Shown here piece by piece: positions 28,373-38,755 of a stretch of 64,000 bases of DNA. The position numbers and the translations under genes are program-made. Under the pieces are notes generated by a model. That model was not told the DNA's origin, did not search any database, and saw nothing but the letters and a program-made list of their open reading frames with translations. Within the stretch, counting starts at the first letter, position 1, and every line of letters begins with the position of its first letter. Source of the DNA: Mycobacteroides saopaulense (GTDB taxonomy: Bacteria > Actinomycetota > Actinomycetes > Mycobacteriales > Mycobacteriaceae); the NCBI RefSeq assembly GCF_001456355.1, contig NZ_CP010271.1:1736001-1800000 (forward strand). Direction: 5' to 3'.

Positions 28373-28682
28373 TCAACTCCCGAGACCGGGTCGGATCGCC
28401 TGGACGCCCGGGGAACCCTTCTGGGACATCGTGTCCCATCTATCGTCGGTGCGGGGCCGGCGAGTGCGTCATGGGCGTCTACCAGGTCGCGAAAATGGCT
28501 CCGCGCACGGCGGCGTTTCCCTCGGCGACGGCGGCGTCCCTCTGGCCGGTGTCCATCCCTGGACTGTCTAACGTCCGGGACCTTAGACAGTCCACGGAGT
28601 TTCGCCGCCGCCGAGGGTAAGCTCGGCGCCAGCCCCATGGGAGTTCATCGGGGACTGGGACGGGCCCGGGAGAGGATGCGCG
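28373..28682. other. Intergenic region before the acyltransferase, with an 11-bp inverted repeat
   Basis: 310 bases without a credible gene. The only clear element is an inverted repeat GGACTGTCTAA (28561-28571) / TTAGACAGTCC (28583-28593) with an 11-base spacer that contains GTCC-G-GGAC. It lies about 90 bases before the acyltransferase start and could be an operator or an mRNA hairpin. No T-run follows, so it is a poor terminator. GGGAGAGGATGCGCG precedes the next ATG. Confidence 0.6.
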
Positions 28683-29405
28683 ATGTTCTACTGGCTGCTG
28701 AAGTACATCTTCATGGGGCCGATCCTGCAGCTGATGGGCCGGCCGAAGGTGGAAGGTCTGGAGAACATCCCGTCCTCGGGTCCGGCCATCTTGGCCGGGA
28801 ACCATCTCGCGGTGGTGGACAGCTTCTTCCTTCCGTTGGTGTCCACCCGCAGGGTGACGTTCCTGGCGAAGAGTGAGTACTTCACCGAGCCCGGTTTCAA
28901 GGGCTGGCTCAAGAAGGTGTTCTTCGGCGGCTCCGGTCAGGTGCCGATCGACAGGACCAGTGCCGATGCCGCCGAAAACGCGCTGAGCACCGCCAAACGG
29001 CTACTCGGCGAGGGCAAGCTGCTGGGCATCTACCCGGAGGGCACTCGGTCGCCGGATGGGCGCCTGTACAAGGGCAAGACCGGTCTGGCGCGCATGGCAC
29101 TGGCCACGGGTGTTCCGGTCATCCCCGTCGCCATGGTCGGCACCAACGTCATGAACCCGCCGGGGACCGCACGCTGGCACTTCTCCAAGGTCACCGTGAA
29201 GATCGGCAAGCCGCTGGACTTCTCCCGGTTCGACGGGATGGCCGGCAACCGTTTCATCGAGCGCGCGGTCATCGACGAGGTGATGTACGAGCTCATGCAG
29301 CTGTCCGGTCAGGAGTACGTCGACATCTACGCGGCCTCGCTCAAGGACAAGCCCGCGGAAGCCACGCAGCCCTCCGACCGTGTGCCGGAGAGCGCCGCCG
29401 GTTAA
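28683..29405 (+). CDS. 1-acyl-sn-glycerol-3-phosphate acyltransferase family protein
   Basis: PlsC-family membrane acyltransferase, 240 residues, Rv2182c-like. Motif I NHLAVVD has the catalytic His41 and Asp46; motif II GQVPIDR binds glycerol phosphate; motif III YPEGTRS has Glu119 and Arg122; motif IV is VPVIPVAMVG. An N-terminal hydrophobic helix (about 1-19) anchors it. It transfers acyl chains to lysophosphatidic acid or a related lipid in phospholipid or PIM synthesis; the exact acceptor is not set by the sequence. The next gene, a LAM mannosyltransferase, follows after 75 bases. Confidence 0.9.
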   Translation: MFYWLLKYIFMGPILQLMGRPKVEGLENIPSSGPAILAGNHLAVVDSFFLPLVSTRRVTFLAKSEYFTEPGFKGWLKKVFFGGSGQVPIDRTSADAAENALSTAKRLLGEGKLLGIYPEGTRSPDGRLYKGKTGLARMALATGVPVIPVAMVGTNVMNPPGTARWHFSKVTVKIGKPLDFSRFDGMAGNRFIERAVIDEVMYELMQLSGQEYVDIYAASLKDKPAEATQPSDRVPESAAG

Positions 29406-29480
29406 TCCGGTTTCCAGCTATCCGCGCCGGTACCGCTACTCTTAGGGCCACCGGCGGGAGAACTGAGAGATGCGAGGGCC

Positions 29481-30779
29481 GTGCCGAATTCAATAGACGA
29501 AACCACCGTCGCGGACGGCGGCTCCGCTCGTCGAGTCGCCAGATGGATTACGTGGGGTGGCCCGCTCGTCCTCGCAGTGGCCCTGTTGCTGCACGCGATC
29601 GTGTTCATCCACTGGCCTACGTACGCGCTGCAGATCGACGTGTTGGTCTATCGATTCGGCGGCACCCGCGTCTTGGACGGGCTCGACCTGTACTCGATCG
29701 GACGCAACGGCGAGATCGACGATCTGCTGTTCACCTACACCCCGTTCGCGGCGCTCGTGTTCACCCCACTGGCCTTCATCACCGACTTCACCGCACAGGT
29801 CTTATCGCTCCTGGTGTTCCCGGCGCTGCTGGTCTACTCGGTGTGGCGCATGCTGCGGTGGCTGAATGTCTCCGTCGGTGCCGGACTGTGGGGGCTGTTG
29901 GCGCTGCTGGTCGGGCTGGTCTCGTGGCTGGAGCCGGTCCGGCTCTCCATTCAGCTGGGGCAGATCAACCTGCTCATCCTCGCCGTGGTGGTGACCGACG
30001 TCTTGGCCCCCAAACGATGGAAGCTGGCCGGGATCGGAATCGGGATCGTCGCGGGCATCAAGCTGACCCCGATGATCTTCATCGTCTTCCTCTTTGTGGT
30101 GGGACGGATTCGCGCGGCCGTCGTGGCCACCGTCACGCTGATCGGCACCATTGCTCTGGGCTTCATCTTCCTGCCGTCGGCATCGCACTACTACTGGGTT
30201 GACCGCGCCTTCGAGAAGATCAGCCGCATCACCCGCGATCCCACCGCGAGTACCAGCATCAGCGGTCTGTTTCTCCGTTTGGACCTCTCGGCCGCGACCG
30301 CCACCGCGCTGTCTGTGCTGGTGATCGTGGTGAGTTTGGTGATCGCGACCATGGCCTACCGGCGGAATCAGTTGTTGTTGGCGATCTCGGTCGTGGGCAT
30401 GGCCTCGGCGGCTGCCTCGCCGTTCAGCTGGAGCCATCACTGGGTGTGGTTCGTGCCGTTGGTCGTGCACCTGAGCTATCGCGGGTATGTCCTCGGCAAG
30501 CGGGCCTCCGCGATCACGATGTGGGTGTTCTGCGCGGTGTTCGCGGCCTGGTTCACCAGTCTGAGCGGAAAGACGCCGGACTCCGGCGCCCTGACGCTGC
30601 GGCCCGGAGGCGTGCTGAACGACCTGATCCCCAGCCTGTACGTGTTCGTTCATCTCGGGGTGCTCGTGGCCAGCTGGATATGGCTGCGGCGCGATTGGTC
30701 GGAAGCCAACGACGTTGCGGGCGAAGAGGAATCGTCACAGGCCGATGAGCTGGCGCCGGCGTCTCCGGCGCACAACTAG
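29481..30779 (+). CDS. GT87 alpha-1,2-mannosyltransferase (Rv2181-like)
   Basis: GT-C membrane glycosyltransferase of 432 residues with about ten helices. The first periplasmic loop after helix 1 carries the family Asp region (LQIDVLVYRFGG), followed by YTPFAALVFTPLAF and the conserved GQINLLILAVVV. In mycobacteria the Rv2181 enzyme adds alpha-1,2-mannose branches to lipomannan and caps lipoarabinomannan from polyprenyl-phosphate-mannose outside the membrane. GTG start; GGCGGGAGAACTGAGAGATG upstream may help translation. Ten bases separate it from the exoribonuclease gene. Confidence 0.88.
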   Translation: MPNSIDETTVADGGSARRVARWITWGGPLVLAVALLLHAIVFIHWPTYALQIDVLVYRFGGTRVLDGLDLYSIGRNGEIDDLLFTYTPFAALVFTPLAFITDFTAQVLSLLVFPALLVYSVWRMLRWLNVSVGAGLWGLLALLVGLVSWLEPVRLSIQLGQINLLILAVVVTDVLAPKRWKLAGIGIGIVAGIKLTPMIFIVFLFVVGRIRAAVVATVTLIGTIALGFIFLPSASHYYWVDRAFEKISRITRDPTASTSISGLFLRLDLSAATATALSVLVIVVSLVIATMAYRRNQLLLAISVVGMASAAASPFSWSHHWVWFVPLVVHLSYRGYVLGKRASAITMWVFCAVFAAWFTSLSGKTPDSGALTLRPGGVLNDLIPSLYVFVHLGVLVASWIWLRRDWSEANDVAGEEESSQADELAPASPAHN

Positions 30780-30788
30780 GCGGCTCGC

Positions 30789-31301
30789 GTGCGTTATTTC
30801 TACGACACCGAGTTCATCGACGACGGCCGCACCATCGAACTGATCTCCATCGGGATGGTCGCCGAAGACGGCCGCGAGTACTACGCAGTCTCCACCGCCT
30901 TCGATCCGCAGCAGGCAGGCCCCTGGGTGCGTCAGCATGTGCTGCCCAAGCTGCCGGCGCTGTCCTCGCCGCTGTGGCGATCCCGCGGACAGATTCGCGA
31001 CGAGCTGGCCGAGTTCATGGGTCTGAACGGGGGCGGTGGTCCCGCGGACCCGATCGAACTGTGGGCCTGGGTGGGTGCCTACGACCATGTGGCGCTCTGT
31101 CAGCTGTGGGGGCCCATGACGGCGCTGCCCCAGCCGGTTCCGCGATTCACCCTGGAGCTGAAGCAGCTGTGGGCAGATCTGGGACGTCCTGCCATGCCGA
31201 AGCGGCCCGCCGACTCTCACGATGCGCTGGTCGACGCCCGGTTCAACCTGGCCCGCTACCGGGCGATGGTCCCCGATGAGCGCTTGCGCGAAGGGCGATA
31301 A
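30789..31301 (+). CDS. 3'-5' exoribonuclease (Rv2179c-like)
   Basis: 170 residues, close to the 168-aa M. tuberculosis Rv2179c, whose structure defined a DEDDh exoribonuclease family. The first acidic pair is Asp6 and Glu8 (FYDTEFIDDG); later ligands lie in WAWVGAYDHVALCQ and the final SHDALVDARFNLARY holds the catalytic His and last Asp. GTG or ATG choice: GCG TGC GTT leaves ATG absent, and the GTG at 30789 reads MRYFYDTEF, fitting the family. It trims short or structured RNA in the cytosol. Confidence 0.9.
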   Translation: MRYFYDTEFIDDGRTIELISIGMVAEDGREYYAVSTAFDPQQAGPWVRQHVLPKLPALSSPLWRSRGQIRDELAEFMGLNGGGGPADPIELWAWVGAYDHVALCQLWGPMTALPQPVPRFTLELKQLWADLGRPAMPKRPADSHDALVDARFNLARYRAMVPDERLREGR

Positions 31302-31348
31302 CTGGGACGGCCGAGCCTCGGGGTGAAAATCCGCTGGTTAGACCCGGT

Positions 31349-32749
<1,401 letters not shown>

Positions 32750-32758
32750 GGCTGCGGA

Positions 32759-34063
32759 CTAGAACAGGTTGGTGATGTTGGCGCCCAGCGACCAACATCC
32801 CGCGGCCACCGAACTGGTGATGATCAGGACGATCACCAGCCACATGAAGATCGCGCGGCGGCTCTGCTGGCGTTCGTATCGGTAATCGGAGTCGTCGACA
32901 TCGGCGAAAAACGCCGATTCGTCTAACTCGTCGTCGAACTCCCGATCGTATTCGGGATCGTAGGCGGGTACCGGGTCCATCATCCGCGTGGGGTTGGGCA
33001 CCTTGGGCCGTGCGGCGACACTGGGTCGTGCGGAAACACCCAGGGCCGCTGCGGCCGAGGCGGTGTCGGCGGCATCCGATGTGCTCGGAGCACTGAGGTT
33101 TCCAGTGGTGCTGCCGCCGGCGTCGATCAATCTGCTGCGGTACAGCTGTTCGGCGACATGCTGTTTAGAGTCCTTGGGGGCGGGCACCCGGAAGGACGGC
33201 AGCCGTAACTCGGAGGCGATCGCGTTCAGTTCGGCGCCGAACTGCGCGGCGTCGGCGTAGCGGGCGTCCGGGTCGCGGGAGGTGGCCCGCAGCACCAGTT
33301 CGTCGAACTCCTCCGGAACCCCGTCGATCGCTTCGCTCGGCGCAGGAACATCGCGATCGATGCGTTGATAGGCCAGTGCCAACGGCGTATCGCCGGTGAA
33401 CGGTGTTGAACCGGTGAGCAATTCGTACATCAGGATGCCCGCCGAATAGACGTCGCTGCGCGGCCCCGCGGAACCGGTGCGCACTTGTTCAGGGGACAGA
33501 TACGCCGCGGTGCCCAGGATCACGCTGGTCGAGGTGATTCCGGCTTCGGCGACGGCCCGGACCAACCCGAAATCGGCGAGTTTGACCTCGCCGTCATCGG
33601 AGATCAGTACGTTCTCGGGTTTGACGTCGCGGTGCACCAGCCCCGACCGGTGTGCCACCGCCAGACCACCCAGCAGCGGGTTGAAGACCGCGGCGACCGC
33701 ATGCGGCGGCATGGGGCCCCGTTCGCGCAGCAGCTCGCGTAGCGTGCCGCCGTCGATCAGCTCCATCACCAGGAACGGGTGCTTGCCGTCCATACCCTGA
33801 TCGAAGACGGCCACCAGCCCGGGGTGACGCAGCCGTGCGACGGCGCGGGCCTCAAGCCGGAATCGGGCCAGGAACCCGCTGTCGGAGGCGTAGCGGCTGT
33901 CCATGACCTTCACCGCCACGGGGCGATCCAAGCGGGTGTCCAGCCCGCGGTACACGGTCGACATGCCGCCCGTGGCGATCGGAGCCTCTATGCGGTACCG
34001 ACCGTCGAGCACCGCGCCGATCATCGGATCGAGGCGGGCACTGGGGGACTTGGGCGACGTCAT
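32759..34063 (-). CDS. pknL: Serine/threonine protein kinase PknL
   Basis: 434 residues, longer than the 399-aa M. tuberculosis enzyme. Kinase domain about 22-285: Gly-loop IATGGMSTVYRG, VAVKVMD (catalytic Lys), HRDVKPENVL loop, DFG in KLADFGLVRA, and an activation loop with Thr/Ser (TSTSVILGTAAYLSPE). A linker of about 120 residues (Ala/Ser/Asp-rich) leads to one membrane helix (about 407-427) and a very short outer tail, so it has no extracellular PASTA sensor. Near the dcw and envelope genes; its known partner gene Rv2175c lies divergently 560 bases away. Confidence 0.95.
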   Translation of the reverse strand: MTSPKSPSARLDPMIGAVLDGRYRIEAPIATGGMSTVYRGLDTRLDRPVAVKVMDSRYASDSGFLARFRLEARAVARLRHPGLVAVFDQGMDGKHPFLVMELIDGGTLRELLRERGPMPPHAVAAVFNPLLGGLAVAHRSGLVHRDVKPENVLISDDGEVKLADFGLVRAVAEAGITSTSVILGTAAYLSPEQVRTGSAGPRSDVYSAGILMYELLTGSTPFTGDTPLALAYQRIDRDVPAPSEAIDGVPEEFDELVLRATSRDPDARYADAAQFGAELNAIASELRLPSFRVPAPKDSKQHVAEQLYRSRLIDAGGSTTGNLSAPSTSDAADTASAAAALGVSARPSVAARPKVPNPTRMMDPVPAYDPEYDREFDDELDESAFFADVDDSDYRYERQQSRRAIFMWLVIVLIITSSVAAGCWSLGANITNLF

Positions 34064-34102
34064 CGCATCGATCGTATCGAGTGATGCGGGAACGCCCCGT
34101 CG

Positions 34103-34543
34103 TCAATGCCGCTTATCGAGCATTTCGCGCAGTGAGTTGAGGATCGGCCCAGCCCCCGAGAACAGCATCGTCCGCCACTGGCGGTGCAGGGGAATGGACG
34201 GGTCGAAGCGGCTGTATGTGACGCGGAGTCGCGTGCCGCCGGGCTCCGGGAGCAGATTCCACCGGGAGGTCACTTCGATGCCGGGCGCGGTCAACACCTG
34301 TTCGATGTGCTCACAGGGCACCACGCTGGTGTAGGTGGTGCGGACCACGCCGTCGAACCCGACCGCCGGTTGCGGGTGGGTGATCATGACCCGGGTCTCT
34401 CCGACTTCGACCGGGGCGTCGCTGACCTCTTTCACCTGAGAAGCGGTCAGTTCGAGGGAGACGAGAACATCCCAGACCTTCTCGACGGGGTAGGGATAGT
34501 ACTCACTATGGGTGACCGATGTCGGATCGCCGGAACTCGTCAC
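34103..34543 (-). CDS. SRPBCC family protein between pknL and its substrate gene
   Basis: 146 residues from the GTG at 34543 (MTSSGDPTSVTHSEYYPYP). The frame is open to 34582, but TAACCT 7 bases before 34543 looks like a -10 of a leaderless mRNA. Helix-grip signatures: VEKVWDVLVSLELTASQVKEV, EVGETRVMITHPQPAVGFDG, IEVTSRWNLLPEPGGTRLRVTY. A small ligand-binding or membrane-stress protein of unknown target. It is not between pknL and Rv2175c in M. tuberculosis as I recall the map, so it may be a lineage-specific insertion. Same strand as pknL and 40 bases upstream, hence possibly co-transcribed with it. Confidence 0.75.
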   Translation of the reverse strand: MTSSGDPTSVTHSEYYPYPVEKVWDVLVSLELTASQVKEVSDAPVEVGETRVMITHPQPAVGFDGVVRTTYTSVVPCEHIEQVLTAPGIEVTSRWNLLPEPGGTRLRVTYSRFDPSIPLHRQWRTMLFSGAGPILNSLREMLDKRH

Positions 34544-34624
34544 GGTCCGAAGGTTACGCGTGTCACCACACCCACAGGACACTTTTGACGACGGTGGCGC
34601 GCGGGGCGACTAGCGTCATTCGTC

Positions 34625-35029
34625 ATGAGCGCAATTCCATACGTTGCCGACACGCTTGACGCCGATGAGCCGCTGTTCTCCCTCAAGGAGGTGGCCGTGC
34701 GCCTGCGGGTACCGGTGAGCAAGGTTCAGCAATACTTGCGCGACGGCGAGCTGATCGCAGTGCGGCGCGATGGCGAAATCAAAGTTCCCGTCATCTTTTT
34801 CAGCCCCGAGGGGCCGGTGGTCAAGCATTTGTTCGGGCTGTTGTCCGTGCTGCGGGACGGAGGGTTTCACGAGCCGGAGATCATGCGCTGGTTGTTCACC
34901 GGTGACGAGTCACTCACCGTGAGCCGGGATGGCACCACCGAACGGATCGAGGCTGCCCGCCCGGTCGACGCGCTGCACGGGCATCAGGCACGTGAGGTGC
35001 TGCGGCGGGCGCAGGCCATGGCGTATTAG
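34625..35029 (+). CDS. Helix-turn-helix DNA-binding protein, Rv2175c-like PknL substrate
   Basis: 134 residues. A winged-helix/excisionase-like HTH (about 17-60, LKEVAVRLRVPVSKVQQYLRDG) and a C-terminal conserved region ending ARPVDALHGHQAREVLRRAQ. Rv2175c binds DNA and is phosphorylated by PknL on an N-terminal Thr in M. tuberculosis. The start here is the only ATG/GTG available (an in-frame TGA lies upstream), so the N-terminal arm is about 13 residues shorter than I recall for Rv2175c and lacks that Thr site. It overlaps mptA by 4 bases in the convergent direction. Confidence 0.85.
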   Translation: MSAIPYVADTLDADEPLFSLKEVAVRLRVPVSKVQQYLRDGELIAVRRDGEIKVPVIFFSPEGPVVKHLFGLLSVLRDGGFHEPEIMRWLFTGDESLTVSRDGTTERIEAARPVDALHGHQAREVLRRAQAMAY

Positions 35030-36597
35030 CTGGCGGGAGCCGGCGATTGTGCTTCGGCGGCTTCGGGACCCTGCGGTTCGGGTGCGGAGTTGATCATCCG
35101 CCATGCGATGGTGGCGCAGGTCGCGGCGATCAGCACGTGGATCCATACGTACATGCCGTGGGAGCCATCGGGTTTGAAGATGACCATGATCCACGCGGAG
35201 AAACCGGCGATGGCGGCGATGGCGGTCCGTGACTGCAGCAGCGGCGCCGCGATGGCCAGCGGCCAGGTGTAGTACCAGGGCAATGCAGCCGGTGCCATGA
35301 GCACCACGACCACCATGGCCCACAGAATGCCGAACATCGCATCGCGATCGTTGTGGCGGTGCCGCCACCAGATCACCGGCAAGCTGACGGCGATGACCAT
35401 CACCCCGATGATGCGGGTGATCTCCAGAACCGCATCGAAGTTGACGGTGACGAAGAGACCGGCGAAGACGTTGATGATGTTGGCGACCGCGGTCGGCACC
35501 GTCAGCCAGTTGATGATCTTCACCGAGCCGGCCAGTGCGGTCAGCCATCCCAGACCCACTCCGGCGATCCAGGACAGCACCGCGAAGACGGCGACGACGA
35601 TCGCGACGGAGGCCGCCGACGCCAAGGCGAAGGCGGCTATCGGGCGGCGCTGCGGCGAACCCTCGGCGGCGTTCTCGATGAGTCGACGCATCCAGATCCA
35701 GACCAGAAACGGCAGTGCGAGACCCGCTGTGGCCTTGACGGCGACAGCCAAGGCCACCACCGAGATACCCCAGACATGGTGTCGCTCAAGGACGAGGGCG
35801 ATGCCCGCCATCATGATCCCGACCATCAGCATCTCGTTGTGTACCCCGCCCATCAGGTGGATGATCACCAGCGGGTTGAGCACGCAGATCCACAATGCCT
35901 TGCTGGCATTGGCGGAAAGGTGTTGAGCGACCTTGGGTGTGGCCCACACGAGCAGTGCCAGCCCGGGCAGCATGCACAGACGCAGCAGCATGGTTCCGGC
36001 CACCACGTCGTCGCCGACTATCTGGGTGACAAACCGTGCGATCAGGATGAACAGTGGCCCATAGGGGGCGGTGGTGGTGGACCAGATCGGACTGACGTTC
36101 TCCAACAACGGATTCGGATTCTCGACGGGGCCCACCACATACGGGTCGAACCCGTCGCGCAGCAGCGCGCCCTGTGCCAGATAGGAGTACGCATCCCGGC
36201 TGAACACCGGAACGGAGGCCAGCAGCGGCAAAAGCCAGCACGGAATGACAACCAGCAGCGACTCCTTGGTCACCCTGCCCGCGATGACATGCCGGCCCAG
36301 CCCAAGCCATGCCAGCAGCATCAAAACAACCCCGAGCCACATCAGGATCGAGGAGACCACCAGTCCGTGTCCGAAACGCAACCAGGACAGCCCGAGGGAC
36401 TCCAGCAGCGGATCATGTTGGCGAGTGCTGCCCGCGCCCAATCCGCCGATCGCGATGAGAATCGCGCCGCCGAATCCGGTGATGGCCGCACGCCCCGCGG
36501 GGGACCGGAGGAAGGCGCCCGCCCATCCGCTATCCGGTTCGAGCGCAGTGTGTTCGGGTTCTACCGGGGGCTCGACGGCCTTCGATGATGTGCTCAC
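35026..36597 (-). CDS. mptA: Alpha-1,6-mannosyltransferase for lipomannan core
   Basis: GT-C membrane glycosyltransferase of 523 residues with about 12 helices; extends the alpha-1,6-mannan backbone of lipomannan/LAM from polyprenyl-phosphate-mannose. The first outer loop holds the Asp-containing motif FSRDAYSYLAQGALLRDGFDPY (key residues RDAYSYLAQG), followed by NVSPIWSTTTAPYGPLF. Length and neighbours fit MptA (Rv2174, 516 aa). GTG start 4 bases after the idsA2 stop, so idsA2 and mptA form an operon: isoprenoid chain maker followed by an isoprenoid-mannose user. Confidence 0.93.
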   Translation of the reverse strand: MSTSSKAVEPPVEPEHTALEPDSGWAGAFLRSPAGRAAITGFGGAILIAIGGLGAGSTRQHDPLLESLGLSWLRFGHGLVVSSILMWLGVVLMLLAWLGLGRHVIAGRVTKESLLVVIPCWLLPLLASVPVFSRDAYSYLAQGALLRDGFDPYVVGPVENPNPLLENVSPIWSTTTAPYGPLFILIARFVTQIVGDDVVAGTMLLRLCMLPGLALLVWATPKVAQHLSANASKALWICVLNPLVIIHLMGGVHNEMLMVGIMMAGIALVLERHHVWGISVVALAVAVKATAGLALPFLVWIWMRRLIENAAEGSPQRRPIAAFALASAASVAIVVAVFAVLSWIAGVGLGWLTALAGSVKIINWLTVPTAVANIINVFAGLFVTVNFDAVLEITRIIGVMVIAVSLPVIWWRHRHNDRDAMFGILWAMVVVVLMAPAALPWYYTWPLAIAAPLLQSRTAIAAIAGFSAWIMVIFKPDGSHGMYVWIHVLIAATCATIAWRMINSAPEPQGPEAAEAQSPAPAS

Positions 36598-36601
36598 GTG
36601 A

Positions 36602-37645
36602 TCATGCGTTCCGGTTGGACACCAACCGGACCAGGTCGGACAGCGCGGCGCGGGCGTCCTCGGCGATGTCGGCGCTCGCCAATTGGTCCAAGGCGCGCTG
36701 CGTGTGCTCCTCGATGCGCGATTCCACCGCGGTGAGGGCGCCCAAGTCGACTATGAGTGAACACATTTCGCCGACCTGCTGGTCGGTGAGGGGGGTACCG
36801 ATCCACGAGTGCAACAGATCCTCGGCGGCACTGTCATGGCGCCGCGCCAGCTGCAGCGCCTCGGCCAGCAACACGGTGCGCTTTCCGGAACGCAGATCGT
36901 CTCCCGCGGGTTTGCCGGTCACCTTCGGGTCCCCGAAGACGCCGAGCACATCATCGCGAAGCTGAAACGCGACGCCGATATCGAGCCCGACGTTGCCGAG
37001 AAGCTGTGAGATTTCTGGGTTCTCGGCAGCGATGGCGACGCCCAGCTGCAGCGGGCGTTGCACCGTGTAGCCGGCGGTCTTGAAACGGATGACGCGCATG
37101 GCGGTTTCGACGGACTCGTCACCGGAGGATTCAGACAGTATGTCCAGATATTGGCCGCCCAGTACCTCGCTGCGCAGGATCGACCACACACCTCGCGCCC
37201 GCGCGTGCGTCTCCGGCGAGAGCCGTGCTCCCACGACCATGTCGTCGGCCCAGGTGAGTGCCAGGTCACCCAGCAGAATCGCCGCGGATATTCCGAACTG
37301 TTCGGGGGAGCCGGACCAGCCGTTCTCGCGGTGCAGGGCGGTGAACTCGACGTGGATGGTGGGCTCGCCACGCCTCGTCGCAGAACTGTCGATCACGTCG
37401 TCGTGGATGAGCGCGCACGTGTGCAGCAGCTCCAGCGCGGCACATACCCGCAGCACTTCGGGGTTCCACGGATCGGGATCATCGGTGACCGCGCGCCAGC
37501 CCCAATACGCGAACGCAGGGCGCAGTCTCTTGCCGCCACGCAGCACAAACCGGTCAAGGGCGGTGATCGCATGCTCATAGTTCTGTCCGATATGCGCGGT
37601 GTGTTCGCGGCATTCGGCCAGGAACTGGCTCAGCTGGTCGCTCAC
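36602..37645 (-). CDS. idsA2: Polyprenyl (geranylgeranyl-type) diphosphate synthase
   Basis: 347 residues of the trans-isoprenyl diphosphate synthase family; it condenses isopentenyl diphosphate with allylic diphosphates. The first Asp-rich motif is DDVIDSS (with GGKRLRP before it) and the second is QLRDDVLGVFGDP, with KTAGYTV between. The residues before DDVID (AALELLHTCALIH) suggest a short to medium chain product such as C15-C20. GTG start; no other in-frame start is available before an upstream stop. Matches the position of idsA2 (Rv2173c). Confidence 0.9.
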   Translation of the reverse strand: MSDQLSQFLAECREHTAHIGQNYEHAITALDRFVLRGGKRLRPAFAYWGWRAVTDDPDPWNPEVLRVCAALELLHTCALIHDDVIDSSATRRGEPTIHVEFTALHRENGWSGSPEQFGISAAILLGDLALTWADDMVVGARLSPETHARARGVWSILRSEVLGGQYLDILSESSGDESVETAMRVIRFKTAGYTVQRPLQLGVAIAAENPEISQLLGNVGLDIGVAFQLRDDVLGVFGDPKVTGKPAGDDLRSGKRTVLLAEALQLARRHDSAAEDLLHSWIGTPLTDQQVGEMCSLIVDLGALTAVESRIEEHTQRALDQLASADIAEDARAALSDLVRLVSNRNA

Positions 37646-37774
37646 CGCATCGGTCAGGTGCCGGGCGTTGGCAGCGGCTACGTTGACACTCAGCGGGGCG
37701 TCCTTTCACGGTGCGGCAATTGGTCCCGGATGCACGGGGAGTGAACCTAGAGTAATCCCACCTATCCTGGACGG

Positions 37775-38755
37775 GTGACAACCAACCCGCTCGACCATGA
37801 TGCACCGGTCGCCGAGCTGCAGGATCCGGGGTCGATCGCCGATCGACTGGCCGCGGTTCAGCCCGGCGAGGTCGCGTTCTCGGTCGAGTTCATGCCGCCC
37901 CGTGATGAGGCGGCCGAGGCTCGGTTGTGGCGGGCGGCAAGAGTTTTCGAGCGGTATCAGCCGGTTTTCGTCTCGGTGACCTACGGCGCAGGCGGTTCTA
38001 CCCGCGACCGCACGGTGCGGGTGACCGGGGAGCTGGCCGAGAACACCACATTGCTACCGGTTGCGCACCTGACCGCGGTCGGGCACACCGTCGACGAGCT
38101 GCGCGCCATGGTGGGTGCGTATGTGGACCGTGGCATCACCAATATCCTTGCCCTGCGCGGCGATCCGGCCGGGGATGTGAACGCGGAATGGATTCCTCAC
38201 CCGGGTGGCCTCACCTACGCGGAGGAACTGGTGCGGCTGGTTCGCGACCTGGGCGATTTCCACGTCGGGGTGGCGTCCTTCCCGGAGTGCCATCCGCAGG
38301 CGATCGATGTGGACAGCGATACGGCCAACCTGGTCAACAAGCTCCGGGCCGGGGCCGAGTACTCCATTACCCAGATGTTCTTCGACGTCGACGACTATCT
38401 GCGGCTGCGGGACCGGGTGGTGGCCGCCGACCCCGAGCAGGGCGCCAAGCCGATCGTTCCGGGACTCATGCCCATCACATCGCTGCGTTCGGTACGCCGG
38501 CAGGTCGAGCTCTCCTCGTCCACATTGCCCGCTGCGTTGGAGGAACGGCTGCTCCGGGCGGCAGGAGACGGACCGGAGGAGAACCGGGACGAGGTTCGCA
38601 AGGTCGGCGTCGATGTCACCACCGCGATGGCATCCCGATTGCTGGCCGAGGGGGTTCCGTGTCTGCATTTCATGACGCTGAACTTCGCGCGGGCCACCTC
38701 CGAGGTGCTGGAGAACCTCGGCGTTCGGATTACTCCGGGAACTGGTCGGGGGTAA
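37775..38755 (+). CDS. MetF-like methylenetetrahydrofolate reductase family protein
   Basis: 326 residues of the MTHFR TIM-barrel family, Rv2172c-like. Recognisable parts: FSVEFMPPRDEAAEARLW (family FSFEFFPPK), VSVTYGAGGSTRDRT, ILALRGDPAGD, and YSITQMFFDVDDYLRLRD. The family makes 5-methyl-THF for methionine synthesis; some mycobacterial members are reported to work without FAD, which may apply here but is not visible. It is divergent from idsA2 and convergent with lppM, overlapping it by 26 bases. GTG start. Confidence 0.88.
   Translation: MTTNPLDHDAPVAELQDPGSIADRLAAVQPGEVAFSVEFMPPRDEAAEARLWRAARVFERYQPVFVSVTYGAGGSTRDRTVRVTGELAENTTLLPVAHLTAVGHTVDELRAMVGAYVDRGITNILALRGDPAGDVNAEWIPHPGGLTYAEELVRLVRDLGDFHVGVASFPECHPQAIDVDSDTANLVNKLRAGAEYSITQMFFDVDDYLRLRDRVVAADPEQGAKPIVPGLMPITSLRSVRRQVELSSSTLPAALEERLLRAAGDGPEENRDEVRKVGVDVTTAMASRLLAEGVPCLHFMTLNFARATSEVLENLGVRITPGTGRG

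Noticed and set aside
35353..36588. 411-codon plus-strand open frame opposite mptA
   Set aside because: Shadow frame; no recognisable domain.
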